From NCBI GenBank assembly GCA_017311185.1, contig JAESUZ010002399.1:158766-222765 (forward strand): a stretch of DNA of 64,000 nucleotides. Reading direction: 5' to 3'. Positions 54,239-63,960 of this stretch are shown in pieces. Origin of the DNA: Proteles cristata cristata. Lineage: Eukaryota > Chordata > Mammalia > Carnivora > Hyaenidae. The notes below the pieces were generated by a model. It was not told the origin of the DNA. It saw nothing but the letters and a program-made list of their open reading frames with translations, and did not search any database. Each line of letters starts with the position of its first letter. Position 1 is the stretch's first letter. Position numbers and translations under genes: made by a program.

Positions 54239-54465
54239 TTTTTTAATTTTTTTAATGTTTTTTTTATTTCTAGGAGAGAGAGAGAGAGAGAGACAGCGTG
54301 AGCAGGGGAGGGTCAGAGAGAGGGAGTTACAGACTCTGAAACAGGCTCCAGGCTCTGAGCTGGCAGTCAGCACAGAGCCCGACGCGGGGCCCGAACCCAC
54401 GAACAGCGAGATCATGACCTAAGCGAAAGTCAGACGCTTAACCGACTAAGCCACCCAGGCGCCCC
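54239..54465 (-). mobile_element. CAN-SINE (type A), perfect 14-bp TSD
   Basis: TGTTGTTTCCATTT lies at 54,225-54,238 and 54,466-54,479. On the + strand it reads a T-run, TTTATTTCTAG and a GA tract. Confidence 0.97.
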
Positions 54466-54718
54466 TGTTGTTTCCATTTCTGAGCTTAGTTAATTCTTCA
54501 TGACTTAGGCCAAACTATGCATGCATTCTCAACCCCGCCCATAAACCTGAGAAATACAACACTCTTCTCAGTAACAATGCCTCATTAAGCCAGTGATTCT
54601 AAATATCTGTATATTAGGTTTGAACCATTTGAAATTGCTGGGTTTTTTTTTAATGTAACACGTTTTGACTATTTGCAGTTTTATATGGGCCAGCCTAATA
54701 GTTGGATAAAGCTTTCTA

Positions 54719-54930
54719 AAAAAAAAAAAACCTGGGGGGCAGGTGGTGCCTGGGTGGCTCAGGAGCGCGGACTCTTGATTTCAGCTCAGGTCATGATTTC
54801 AGGCTCGTGAGATGAAGCCCTGCATTGGGCTCTGTGCTGAGCAAGAAGCTTACTTAAGATTCTCTTTCTCCCCCTCATCCCACTCGTGCACTCTCTTTCT
54901 CTCCAAAATAAAAAGAAAGAAAGAAAAGAA
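54719..54930 (+). mobile_element. CAN-SINE with GAAA tail and TSD
   Basis: AAAGCTTTCTA lies at 54,708-54,718 and 54,931-54,941. An A-run and G-run precede the head (GGTGCCTGGGTGGCTCAGG). The tail is AAAGAAAGAAAG-like rather than AATAAA. Confidence 0.9.
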
Positions 54931-54940
54931 AAAGCTTTCT

Positions 54941-55799
54941 AGGTTATTCTGATTCCTGTCTCCCCCCACCCCCCCCAACTCTCATTTGTCTGAGGATTCC
55001 TGTCCTCTTGCTCTACTGAGCATGTCTGCATTGGGAATAGTGAGTGGACATATTTTTCAGGCAAGAATGTTCACACTCTCCCTCTTCAGGTGTTTCTGAT
55101 AAATACAGGATCCCAAAGACCTGTGCGCATGTTGCCGGCCTATGCAGAGAACTCGCACCTCTAGCAAACCGCATCTGCCCATTGGTATAAGGAAAATAGA
55201 CTTCTGAACATTCAACCTAAGCTGTCTGCAGGATAGCCCGATGGCTTGGTCCCCTAGTTCCAGATCTGTATTGGAAAGCCAGGGAGATTGGTGCCACCCA
55301 GTGGTGCCTTATAGAGGAGCTGCTGATGTTGCTCTACCACCCTCCAACATACCAAATATTTTCATTCTTTCCCCTTTCTTTTATGCACTTCCATGTTCAC
55401 GATCTCCCCTTCCTTTTCTTCCCACCTATGCCAGTGGCACTTCTGGATTTCATTTGGTCCAGCTGATAATATTCAGGGGGATATACTAGCTATATAATTT
55501 TGCTGTGATAATCCTTGCTTAAATAAAGGCTTTGGAATACGAGACAAGAAATAATAAGTAAACACACCGAACACACTGTTATTTGGTCTGCTTCCAAAGT
55601 CCTGATTCCTATCCAAAATGGGCATCAAGTGTTTATTCTGTCAGAATATGGCACTTCTCCTGTTTAATTTCAAGCTTCTCATTTCTATGAGAGGAAGCGC
55701 TTTTATATAGGTCAGATCTGAAGAGGCATACACGTCTACCTAAGAGTGGAAGATTTAACTTGGAAGTCATTCTTTGGTTTCCCTTCTGCATAGCAGGAC
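54941..55799. other. Intronic single-copy stretch with C-run
   Basis: It has a C-rich run at 54,962-54,978 and a CTCF-like core on the - strand at 55,292-55,304 (CCACTGGGTGGCA). An 82-codon frame at 55,241 is not supported. Confidence 0.35.
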
Positions 55800-56150
55800 T
55801 TGTTAATTCGTTTCATGTTCATCCAAAGACTATTTGGTAAGCATCTGCAGTGTACCTGTACTGTGCCAGGTAACTGCGGATTATAGTGGGGATCAAGACA
55901 GGCATGACCTCTTCCTTTAAGGAGCTTACAGCCCAGTAAAGGAACAGAAACTTGAGCAAATTTAAGCACTGTGCTGTATGGGTGCCTATAGAGCAAATAG
56001 CAGAGACACCTGACATAACGTGGGGAGGTCAAGGAAGGCTTTTTAAAGTGCTATTTAAACGAAGACCTAAAGGAAGCCAGGAAAGGGGAGAAGAGAATGT
56101 CCTTGGCAGAAGGAAAAGCATGTGCTAGACTAAACTCCGAGGTAAGAGAT
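55800..56150 (-). mobile_element. L2 fragment, antisense
   Basis: 'gcagtgtacctgtactgtgcc', shortened, then 'aaggagcttacagcccag', 'gtcaaggaaggctttttaaag', 'gacctaaaggaagccagg', and 'cttggcagaaggaaaagc' follow L2 in antisense. Confidence 0.75.
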
Positions 56151-56174
56151 TAAGCTTGGTGCTTTTGAGAAACT

Positions 56175-56405
56175 AAAGTTAATAATGGCCAGAGATTGTG
56201 AGATCAGCTTGATTTGAGCCTCACAAAAGTCCTCACAACAGGTGGTAATAGTATTCCCTCCATTTTAGAGTTGTGGCAAATGAGGTAAAGAGGTTAAATA
56301 ACTTGCCCCAAGTCACCAGCGCTAGAAAGAGGCACAGCCAGGAGCTGGACCCAGGCCATCTGGCTCTAGCATTTTGGCTCTTAACTACCATGGTAGACTG
56401 CCTAT
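56175..56405 (+). mobile_element. MIR SINE
   Basis: 'gcctcacaaaagtcctcac', 'ctccattttagagttgtgg', 'ataacttgccccaagtcacc', 'ctggacccaggccatctgg', and 'ctcttaactaccatggtag' in MIR order; well preserved. Confidence 0.82.
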
Positions 56406-57045
56406 CAGCAGGGCATTGTGATACATTGGAACTTCATGGTCTAATTCTTTAGCCTTCAATGAAGCATAGGACCTTATCCTGTTAGTCTGTGGTATTTTTT
56501 TTCAGATTGGCCAGGTGAAATACACTTTTCTTAGTAAACTGAATATTAGGTGGTACTGGGCACAGACTATTCCAAGAGCCAGAACTTATAAACATTTGAA
56601 AAATTCCTTAAGCTTACAGCATCTGGGTTAGCCCAGAAATTCTCTGGCTTGCTTTGGTCTTTTACCATTGATTGGGAACCAGTTACTTCATTTGACATGC
56701 AGCTCTAAGGTTGCTAACTGTATTTTCCAGAAAATCATAGATGGGAAGTTATAATTACTTGCATTTCTTTTTTTAAAAAAAATGAGTAATAAGATCTGTA
56801 TCCCTGCAAGGCTGGAATTTTTGCTTGATTGCTAAAGTTAATTTGGAAATATCTTTTCCTCTGACTTTAAAAGTTAAAGGGTAGATACAACTTCTTAAAT
56901 AGGATTATAATCCTTAAAAGTCATAAAGTAAGAACCCATATGGAGAGATCTTCTTATAGTGGATCTGATTTATCCTTTTATGTACTACTTAAAATACAAG
57001 CATGTGTTTTGTGATGAGGAATTGAATACTTCAGTTTGAATTTAT
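56406..57045. other. Intronic single-copy stretch
   Basis: About 640 bp; nothing recognised. Confidence 0.4.
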
Positions 57046-57057
57046 TAAGGGTTTAAA

Positions 57058-57253
57058 ATTTTTTTTAATGTTTAGTTTTGAGAAAGAGACCGAGTATGGA
57101 TGGGGCAGAGAGAAGTAGACACAGAATCCAAATCAGGCTCCAGGCTCTCAGCTGTCAGCACAGAGCCCAACACAGGGCTCAGACTCACAAACCGTGAGAT
57201 CATGACCTGAGCTGAGGTCAGATGCTTAACCAACTGAGCCACACAAGCGCCCC
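57058..57253 (-). mobile_element. CAN-SINE (type B)
   Basis: Reduced GA tract; box B region 'gggctcagactcacaaacc'. Imperfect flanks ATTAAGGGTTTAAAA and ATTAAGATTTTAATC. Confidence 0.92.
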
Positions 57254-58445
57254 TATCAATTAAGATTTTAATCTAGATTTTAGAAGTTGGGTTATAAATA
57301 TTCCATTGTCTGTAAACTGTGATTGTCAGAATTTTACATTGTTGAAACACTTGGAATAAAGAATTTGTGTGTGTGTCTGTCTGTCTGTCTGTGTGTATGC
57401 ATATGTATGCCTAATGGCACAAAGCTGGTACTTTCAATTACTTGCCTATTTGTATGTGACAGTGGATTCAATCAGTAGCAGTCCATATTTCTCTCCACTA
57501 GTGAAGGTTGGCTTTTGCGGATGTAGCATACGTTCTTGCCTTGTACTCTTGTGGGACCAGAGTCAGGGTTATCACTAGAGTCACCACTAGGGATGTTTCT
57601 GCCAAAAAAGGGTGAGGACTCTAACAATAATTACACTGGGCCAACAGGTAAACCAGGGGACAGACTCTGGCATACTGGCAAGTGTGACCACCATCATTTG
57701 AACCAGTTCACATAAGCATCAAATTTGTGGGCTTAGCTTCAGGAGCACTGGCTCAACCCAGTTGAGTTAACCAGCAGCCACAGACCGATTTCCCTTGACT
57801 TTAGAGTAAAAACGTTAATTTTCAAGTAGATATATTATTGTATGTTGCAGTGCAATCATATGTGTATCAGCCGTATTCTTTTGATAATGTTTAGTTTTGT
57901 GGACTCTGTGCTGCTAGGCCCTTTTGAGGTTATTGCAGGACATGCTCCTTGCTGTCTGGGCCTTACAGGAAGTGAGATTACTTAATGATACTTTACTGTT
58001 ACCCGAAATGTTTTGAAATGAAAACTTTGAGGAAAAGAAATGATTCAGCCTTTTCTGCCTGCTTCTTTTTGAAGCAAGTATGCATTTGTAATGTGATAAC
58101 ACAGTTGATTGGAATGTCTGAAGCAAGACAGTCTTAGGTAAGATGATACACTCTGAAGTTCAGAGAAGTTGGTCCCAGAGTTGAGGCAGTAAACAAGTGG
58201 ATACTGATGGAGACTTCACTTCTGAAATGCCCTTCAAAATCTTTCTTAGCATCCAAGTGGAAGGCAGAGAGGTGATCCTCACTTGGTGCCTTTTGCTTAT
58301 GATACCTTTTCTGAGGGAAGGCCTTGATTCCCCCTAGAGGGCTGATCCTGGTCATATGAAAACCCTTTTCCTTTGTGGGGGCCGAAGAGTTGGCCAGTAT
58401 GATGGGATGCCTATTGAACCTTATGCAGATATCATCTGGCATTTG
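57254..58445. other. 1.2 kb unrecognised intronic stretch
   Basis: It holds a (TG)n/(TCTG)n repeat near 57,366-57,396. The 102-codon - frame at 58,134-58,442 shows no domain. No repeat family is recognised. Confidence 0.35.
57366..57396. repeat. (TG)n(TCTG)n repeat
   Basis: Five GT units followed by four TCTG units. Confidence 0.85.
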
Positions 58446-58457
58446 AGTTCCTGCTTA

Positions 58458-58674
58458 ATTTTTTTAAATTTTTAAATGTTTGTTATTGAGACCGAGAGAA
58501 ACAGAACATGAGTAGAGGAGGGGCAGAGAGAGAGGGAGACACAGAATGTGAAGCAGGCTCCAGCCTCTGAGCTGTCAGCACAGAGCTTGACGTGGGGCTC
58601 GAACCCACAAACCGTGAGATTATGCCCTGCGCTGAAGTCGGATGCTTAACTGACTGAACCATTCAGGCGCCCCT
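58458..58674 (-). mobile_element. CAN-SINE (type B), 12-bp TSD
   Basis: AGTTCCTGCTTA lies at 58,446-58,457 and 58,675-58,686. Head end 'gaaccattcaggcgcccc'. Confidence 0.96.
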
Positions 58675-58686
58675 AGTTCCTGCTTA

Positions 58687-59562
58687 TTTTAATAGGATAA
58701 GCGAGTGGAACCCTGGGCTTTTGAGAAGTTATCTGTATTTCATTCTACATGGAATCCCTCATGACTGTCTGTTTTTTTTTAATATTGTCCATTCATTTGT
58801 CAGTAGTAGTCCATTGTTGTTAGTCACATTTTGGCATAGGGGACCAAAAGGACAGTTAGCTTTAGGAAACATTTAACGTTGTAGTTACAGCATGAAAAAA
58901 GCAACTTTTTTCCTGCTTTGTTGATTATGTTGCATGAGCAAAAGAAGGTTTTTTTGTTTGTTTGTTTGTTTGTTTACTTTGGGTTTACAAACAAAAGTGT
59001 CTTAATCTTTCAGTAGAGCAGGTGAAGTCAACTTCTGGATCCTTTTACAGTGTCAGTTCGCCACTTGAGCAGCACCAAATGCCTTAGGGGCCCTATTCAT
59101 GGTCACTTATCAACACACATAAACACAGACGCACACTAGAGTTAATTGAAAGACTGGTGCTCTATTCCCTCCTCATTTATTAAATGATAAAACTAATATG
59201 TTCATTACAGAACTTTTAGAAAGGGTAGGAAAAATATAAGGATAAAACTAAAAATAACTGATAAATCTACAACCTTAGGGGGGATTAACATTTCAGCTTG
59301 TAGCCTGCATACGTTTGAAGAGGTTGATATTGTTCAAGTTTCCTTTTAAGCCAATGAAACTGGGTAATAAAACATTTAAAAAAATTATTTAAAAAAAAGC
59401 CATATTTTAGCTCCAAGAGTCTGAGTTTCTAAAAATATTTTTTTTTCCTTCCTCAAGTAGTTTATCAATCTCAACTTTACGGGAAAGTACTAGTGTTTTT
59501 TCCTCCTAAAATTATTGCTCCACGAGTGCTTATCGTTTACAACTTAGCCCTTTCTTCTTCTT
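58687..59562. other. Intronic single-copy stretch
   Basis: About 880 bp with a (TTTG)n run at 58,951-58,975. No repeat family or exon recognised. Confidence 0.4.
58951..58975. repeat. (TTTG)n microsatellite
   Basis: About five TTTG units after a T-run. Confidence 0.9.
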
Positions 59563-59672
59563 TTTAAAAAAAAAAATTAATATTTTATTTATTTCTGAGA
59601 GAGAGAGAGTGAGCATGAGCAGGGGAGGGTCAGAGAGAGAGAGGGAGACACAGAATCTGAAACAGGCTCCTA
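59563..59672 (-). mobile_element. CAN-SINE, 5'-truncated
   Basis: Only the tail, GA tract and start of the body are present ('gaatctgaaacaggctcc'). The tRNA-like head is absent, so this copy was truncated or deleted. Confidence 0.85.
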
Positions 59673-59717
59673 GGTAACAGAAAGGATATGAATAGACCAC
59701 TTTTTTGTTGTTTTCTA

Positions 59718-59733
59718 ATACTTTTTTAAAGTT

Positions 59734-59774
<41 letters not shown>

Positions 59775-59852
59775 ATCTCTACACCCAATGTGTGACTTGA
59801 ACTCATGATCCTGAGATCAAGGGTTACACACCCTTCTGATTGACCCAGGTGC
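59718..59852 (-). mobile_element. CAN-SINE (type C) with AGT expansion
   Basis: T-run and 'taatctctacacccaatgtg' core with an expanded AGT tract directly before it; the head end is 'gacccaggtgcc'. A type A copy inserted at its end. Confidence 0.85.
59734..59773. repeat. (AGT)13 trinucleotide microsatellite
   Basis: An uninterrupted run inside the type C SINE, replacing its 'aaagtaatctct' junction. Confidence 0.97.
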
Positions 59853-59856
59853 CTTT

Positions 59857-60084
59857 TTTTCTTTTTTAATATTTTTATTTATTTCTAGAAGAGAGAGAGA
59901 GAGAGAGAGACAGCGTGAGCAGGGGAGGGTCAGAGAGAGAGGGAGATACAGACTCTGAAATAGGCTCCAGGCTCTGAGCTGGCAGTCAGCACAGAGCCCA
60001 ACGCGGGGCTCGAACCCACTAACCGCGAGATCATGACCTAAGCAAAAGGCAGACACTTAACCGACTAAGCTACCCAGGCGCCCC
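59857..60084 (-). mobile_element. CAN-SINE (type A) inserted at an older SINE end
   Basis: GGTGCCTTT lies at 59,848-59,856 and 60,085-60,093; the first copy is the head end of the older type C SINE. On the + strand the tail reads TTTATTTCTAG, then AAGAGAGA. Confidence 0.95.
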
Positions 60085-60261
60085 GGTGCCTTTGTTTTCT
60101 AATAGTCTCACATTCATCTTAAGAATAAAGGATAATCAGTACTGATGAGAAAGAAATTCTTAATTCTCCTGCATAGGGAAGCACATAGATGCTTTCCTAA
60201 TGTTCTAGAAAGTAGACTTTATTTTATCTCCTATGGTCATTTGAAGGGGAGAGAGGGAGAA

Positions 60262-60471
60262 TTTTTTTTTTAATGTGTACATATTTGAATGTTTCTTTGG
60301 TTTTTTGATAGTGCAAAGAGGGGTGGGGCAGAGAGAGAGGGAGACCAAGGATATGAAGTGGGGTCTACACTGACAGCAGCAAGCCTGACATGGGGCTCGA
60401 ACCCACAGACCTCAAGATCATGACCTGAGCCAAAGTCACATACTTAACTGACTGAGCCACCCAGGTGCTCC
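60262..60471 (-). mobile_element. CAN-SINE (type B), diverged
   Basis: The tail and GA part are strongly diverged ('gaatgtttctttggtttttt'), but the head is good ('gggctcgaacccacagacc' to 'ccacccaggtgctcc'). Confidence 0.9.
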
Positions 60472-60489
60472 GAGAAGAGAATCTTTTGA

Positions 60490-61136
60490 GAGCTAGTTCA
60501 CTACTCTCATTGTAATGCCTATTTTGGCTCTGAAAAATCTACAACTTTATAAGTAAGGAGTGGAATTTACATATGTCTAGTTTATTTTTCTGTCTCAGGT
60601 GAAGTGTCTACATTGTAGGTCAGGTACTTGTTATTTTTATACACACACACACAATTTACATAGATGTGTGCACGTGTGAGTGTGTATAAAGTTTATCATA
60701 CTAATGGTAAAACTAAATGTATGTGTCTTTGTAAAGATAATAATTATAGGGGGAGAATTTATATAACAAAATGTATGGTAACATGGAGTTGGAGTATTTC
60801 TCTTGGCATTGAAACTAGACTCTGTCTTTGAGCTTGGGTAAAGGCAATGGGTGTAGCATAAATAAGCATTGCTTCAAAACCGAGAAAGTAAAACAAAGAA
60901 ACTACCCCTGGCATACTGCAGATTTAACTATACGAAGAAATATCTATTGTTGTCATGGATATATGGGTTCAATGTTCTTTGCAGTATGACAAGAATAATT
61001 TTTGAGTTAGGAGTAGAACAAAGGACTTTCTATTTGGCTAAAAGTGACTGTAATCATTCTAAAGTATAATGGTAGTTTTTTGCTTACAAAATATCTGCTG
61101 AAGATGATAATGTAAACAGAAATTCTAGCCTAAGTA
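60490..61136. other. Intronic single-copy stretch
   Basis: About 650 bp with a short (AC)6 run at 60,641-60,652. A 66-codon frame at 60,869 is unsupported. Confidence 0.4.
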
Positions 61137-61220
61137 TAGTAGAGAATTGTCATACCAGTATACTGCACACCTGAAACCAATAGAACATTTTGTCAACTAT
61201 ACTTCAGTAATAAAAAAAAT
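61137..61220 (+). mobile_element. L1M 3' end fragment
   Basis: 'gtatactgcacacctgaaac' and 'tcaactatacttcagtaata', with an A-run, match an L1MA-type end. Confidence 0.65.
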
Positions 61221-61299
61221 AGTTACAAATCAAGTGAAGGCTGATGTGAATTGTGAAGGGAAAAAATAATGACATACCAGTTGTATTCTCTGACAAGTG

Positions 61300-61630
61300 T
61301 TAGATTATTTATTTTACCCATTCCAACAAATATTTGATGCTATTTTCAAGCCAAGGTGGGATATGGAGGTAGTAAGACACAGTCCTTGCTCTGAATGAGC
61401 TTACTGTTTAGATAAGTGATTAAGGCAAATTCATAAATAATACAAGGTAATGTAATAGAAGTTTCAAGCTGTTGGAGAAAAGTTATAGAAGTTCCAAAAG
61501 AAGGCAAGAAATGTTAGCTCAAGGTATCAGTGAAGATATCCTGTAAGAGGTGGCTTTTGAGCAGAATTCTGGGTAGAAAGAAGGGCATGAATGAAGTCTT
61601 TGACATAGGAGAATTCTAGAGAACATGAAT
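61300..61630 (-). mobile_element. L2 fragment, antisense
   Basis: 'attccaacaaatatttgatgc', shortened, then 'ccttgctctgaatgagcttac', shortened, and 'gaggtggcttttgagcag' in antisense L2 order; diverged. Confidence 0.6.
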
Positions 61631-61949
61631 ATGACATATTTTTTTTTCAAGGTGATAAATGGTTTCTTTTGGGTGGAATACAGGTAAGATAGATATTTTT
61701 CATATTAAAAATTATTTCATAGTAAAATATTTCATGCTGCTGATAGGAGTATAAAAAGGTACAGCCTTTCTGGGAAGTAATTTTATATTATATATTATTA
61801 AGAGTTTCCTTTCCCATCCTTCTTTCCCCCTAATCTGTCTTTGATTTGGTAATCACAATTTAGGAACTATGAGGGAATAATTTTTATAATTTTGAGGTGG
61901 CAAAACAACCCAGAAGCTGCAAAGGAGACTACCAATACATGTTATTACT
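61631..61949. other. Intronic stretch, possible L1M remnant
   Basis: 'gctgctgataggagtataaa' at 61,737-61,756 recalls L1M 3' sequence; the rest is unrecognised. Confidence 0.3.
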
Positions 61950-62335
61950 TAAAACTTGAAAACCAATATTTGGCCCAAAACCCCAAAACAAGAGAAAAAC
62001 TATATTGGGAACAGTACTTCATACAAAGAGTTTCCTTAATTTAGATTCCTTAATTTCCTTAATATAGAAAGGGCTCTTATGAATCACTAAGAAAAAATTA
62101 ATAATTAAAAAAATGGGCAAAAGACTTGATTCATATTCATTCAAATGAGAAATTCAGATATAGTGAATACTGTGAGTAATATTTTAATACATCTGTTGAA
62201 AAATATGAAAATGTTTTTGGTGCCTGTTGAACAGAACTAAATGTGGTGTTGGAGAGGATGTGGAGAAATGGGTATATTAACACATTCCTGGTGGTAATGT
62301 GGAATGGTATATTCTATTTTGGAAAGCATTAAAAT
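61950..62335 (+). mobile_element. Old L1M 3' fragment, sense
   Basis: 'ttatgaatcactaagaaaaa', 'aaaaatgggcaaaagacttg', 'tgttggagaggatgtggag' and 'tggtaatgtggaatgg' match sense L1M. Confidence 0.7.
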
Positions 62336-62535
62336 TTTTTGAGGGAAATAAATTTTAAACTTTTACAAAAGAGTTGCAAAACCTTGTACATCATTTCCAT
62401 GAACCCTTCACCTAGCTCCCCCTAATGGTAACATTTTATGTAATTATAGTACACTTAGTTAAAACTAAGAAATTAATATTGGTATAATACTATTAACTAA
62501 ACTACAGACTTTGTTCAAATTCCATTGGTGTTTCT

Positions 62536-62768
62536 TTTTTTTTTTTAATTTTTTAATGTTTTTTATTTATTTCTAGGAGAGAAAGAGAGAGACAGCATGA
62601 GCAGGGGAGGGTCAGAGAGAGAGGGAGTGACAGACTCCGAAACAGGCTCCAGGCTCTGAGCAGGCAGTCAGCACAGAGCCCGACGCGGGGCTCAAACCCA
62701 CGAACCGCGAGATCATGACCTAAGTGAAAGTTGGACGCTTAACTGACTAAGCCACCCAGGCACCCCCC
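62536..62768 (-). mobile_element. CAN-SINE (type A), perfect 14-bp TSD
   Basis: CCATTGGTGTTTCT lies at 62,522-62,535 and 62,769-62,782. On the + strand: T-run, TTTATTTCTAG, GA tract. Confidence 0.97.
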
Positions 62769-62848
62769 CCATTGGTGTTTCTGATAACATCTTTTTTCTG
62801 TTCCAGGATCCAATCTAGGTTCTCATTTAATTGCCATATCTCCTTAGT

Positions 62849-63220
62849 CTCTTCCATTTTTTTAACTTTTTTATTTCAATTCTAGATGTTTTACAGAGTT
62901 ATATTAGTTTCATGTGTATAATATATAATTTAACACTTCCATTCATCACCCTGTGCTCATTAGAAGTGCCCACCTTAATCCCCATCACCTATTTCACCCA
63001 GCCCTCCACCCACATCCCCTCTGGTAACCATCAAATGGTTCTCTATTAGTTAAGAGTCTGTTTCTTGGTTCTTCCCTCTCCCTCCCTCCTCTCCCCCCTC
63101 CCTTTCTCTCTCTCTTTTTTCCTCTTTGCTTGTTTGTTTCTTAAATTCCACATATGAGTGAAATCCTACGGCATTTATCATTCTCTGACTGACTTATTTC
63201 ATTTAGCATAACATTCTAGC
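62849..63220 (-). mobile_element. Carnivore L1 3' end nested in L1ME
   Basis: TCTCCTTAGT lies at 62,839-62,848 and 63,221-63,230, and the bases after it also agree (16 of 18 over the longer stretch). The insert is antisense 3' UTR like that at 345-720 ('caccctgtgctcattagaag', 'ccacatatgagtgaaatcc'). Confidence 0.9.
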
Positions 63221-63960
63221 TCTCCTTAGTTTGTTCCAATCCATGGCAGTTCCTTAGTCTTTGTCTTTAATGACCTTGACAACTTTGTGGAATACTGGTT
63301 AACTTTGTAGAATGCCCCTAATTTGTGTTTAACTAATTTTTTTTCTTGGTTAGATTGAGATGATATAATTTGGGCAAGAGTACCACAGAAGCAATGTTGT
63401 ATCCTTCTAAGTGCATCCTTTCGGGGGTACGTGATATCGATGTGCCCTATTATCGATGGTAGTAACCTAGGTCACCAAGTTAAGGTGATGTCAGTTGTGT
63501 TTCTCCACAGTAAAGTTATAATTTTTCTCTTTGTAGTTAATAAATATTATAAAGGCTTCTACTTTATTATATTGTATTAATACATATTTGAGGGTGACAC
63601 TTTGAGACCATGCATATATCCAGTTTCAACTTTAAACTTTCCTTTACCAGTGTTAGCATCCATCAATGAATTTGTGCCTGCAGCAATTATTACTATAGCA
63701 TTCTAATGGAGGTTTTCTATTTCCTTTATTCCTTCCATATTTGTTAATTAGAATTTTTGTATAAGGATGATTTGTTCCTTCTCCCTTGTGTACTTATTTA
63801 TTCAAACCTTTATTTTTATTAGTATAGACTCATGGATGTATATTTTATTCTTTAGGATTTAGTCTAATAACTATTATTTGTTCAAATTGTCCCAGATTTG
63901 ACCATTGGGAGCTCTTTTAGGTTGGCCCCTGTTTTCCTTTGGTATGTCCCCATCGTTTTG

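Larger units (their letters stand above)
62336..63960 (-). mobile_element. L1ME-type element, antisense, carrying a SINE and a younger L1
   Basis: Antisense L1 3' UTR blocks in order: 'cttcacctagctccccctaat', shortened, then 'ttttctgttccaggatcc', 'taatgaccttgacaactttg', 'tgtttctccacagtaaag', 'tccatcaatgaatttgtgcc', and 'gaccattgggagctctttt'. A type A SINE (62,536-62,768) and a short L1 (62,849-63,220) are nested inside. Confidence 0.82.

Noticed and set aside
1815..60056. Many 60-110-codon frames with a repeated peptide pattern (AQVMISRF, SPTSGS, SLSLSLS)
   Set aside because: They are translations of the CAN-SINE head and CT-rich body, so the recurrence is repeat-derived.
1818..62768. tRNA genes suggested by box A/B sequences
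   Set aside because: All sit in SINE heads and none folds as a full tRNA with a matching acceptor stem; they are tRNA-derived pol III promoter parts of SINEs.
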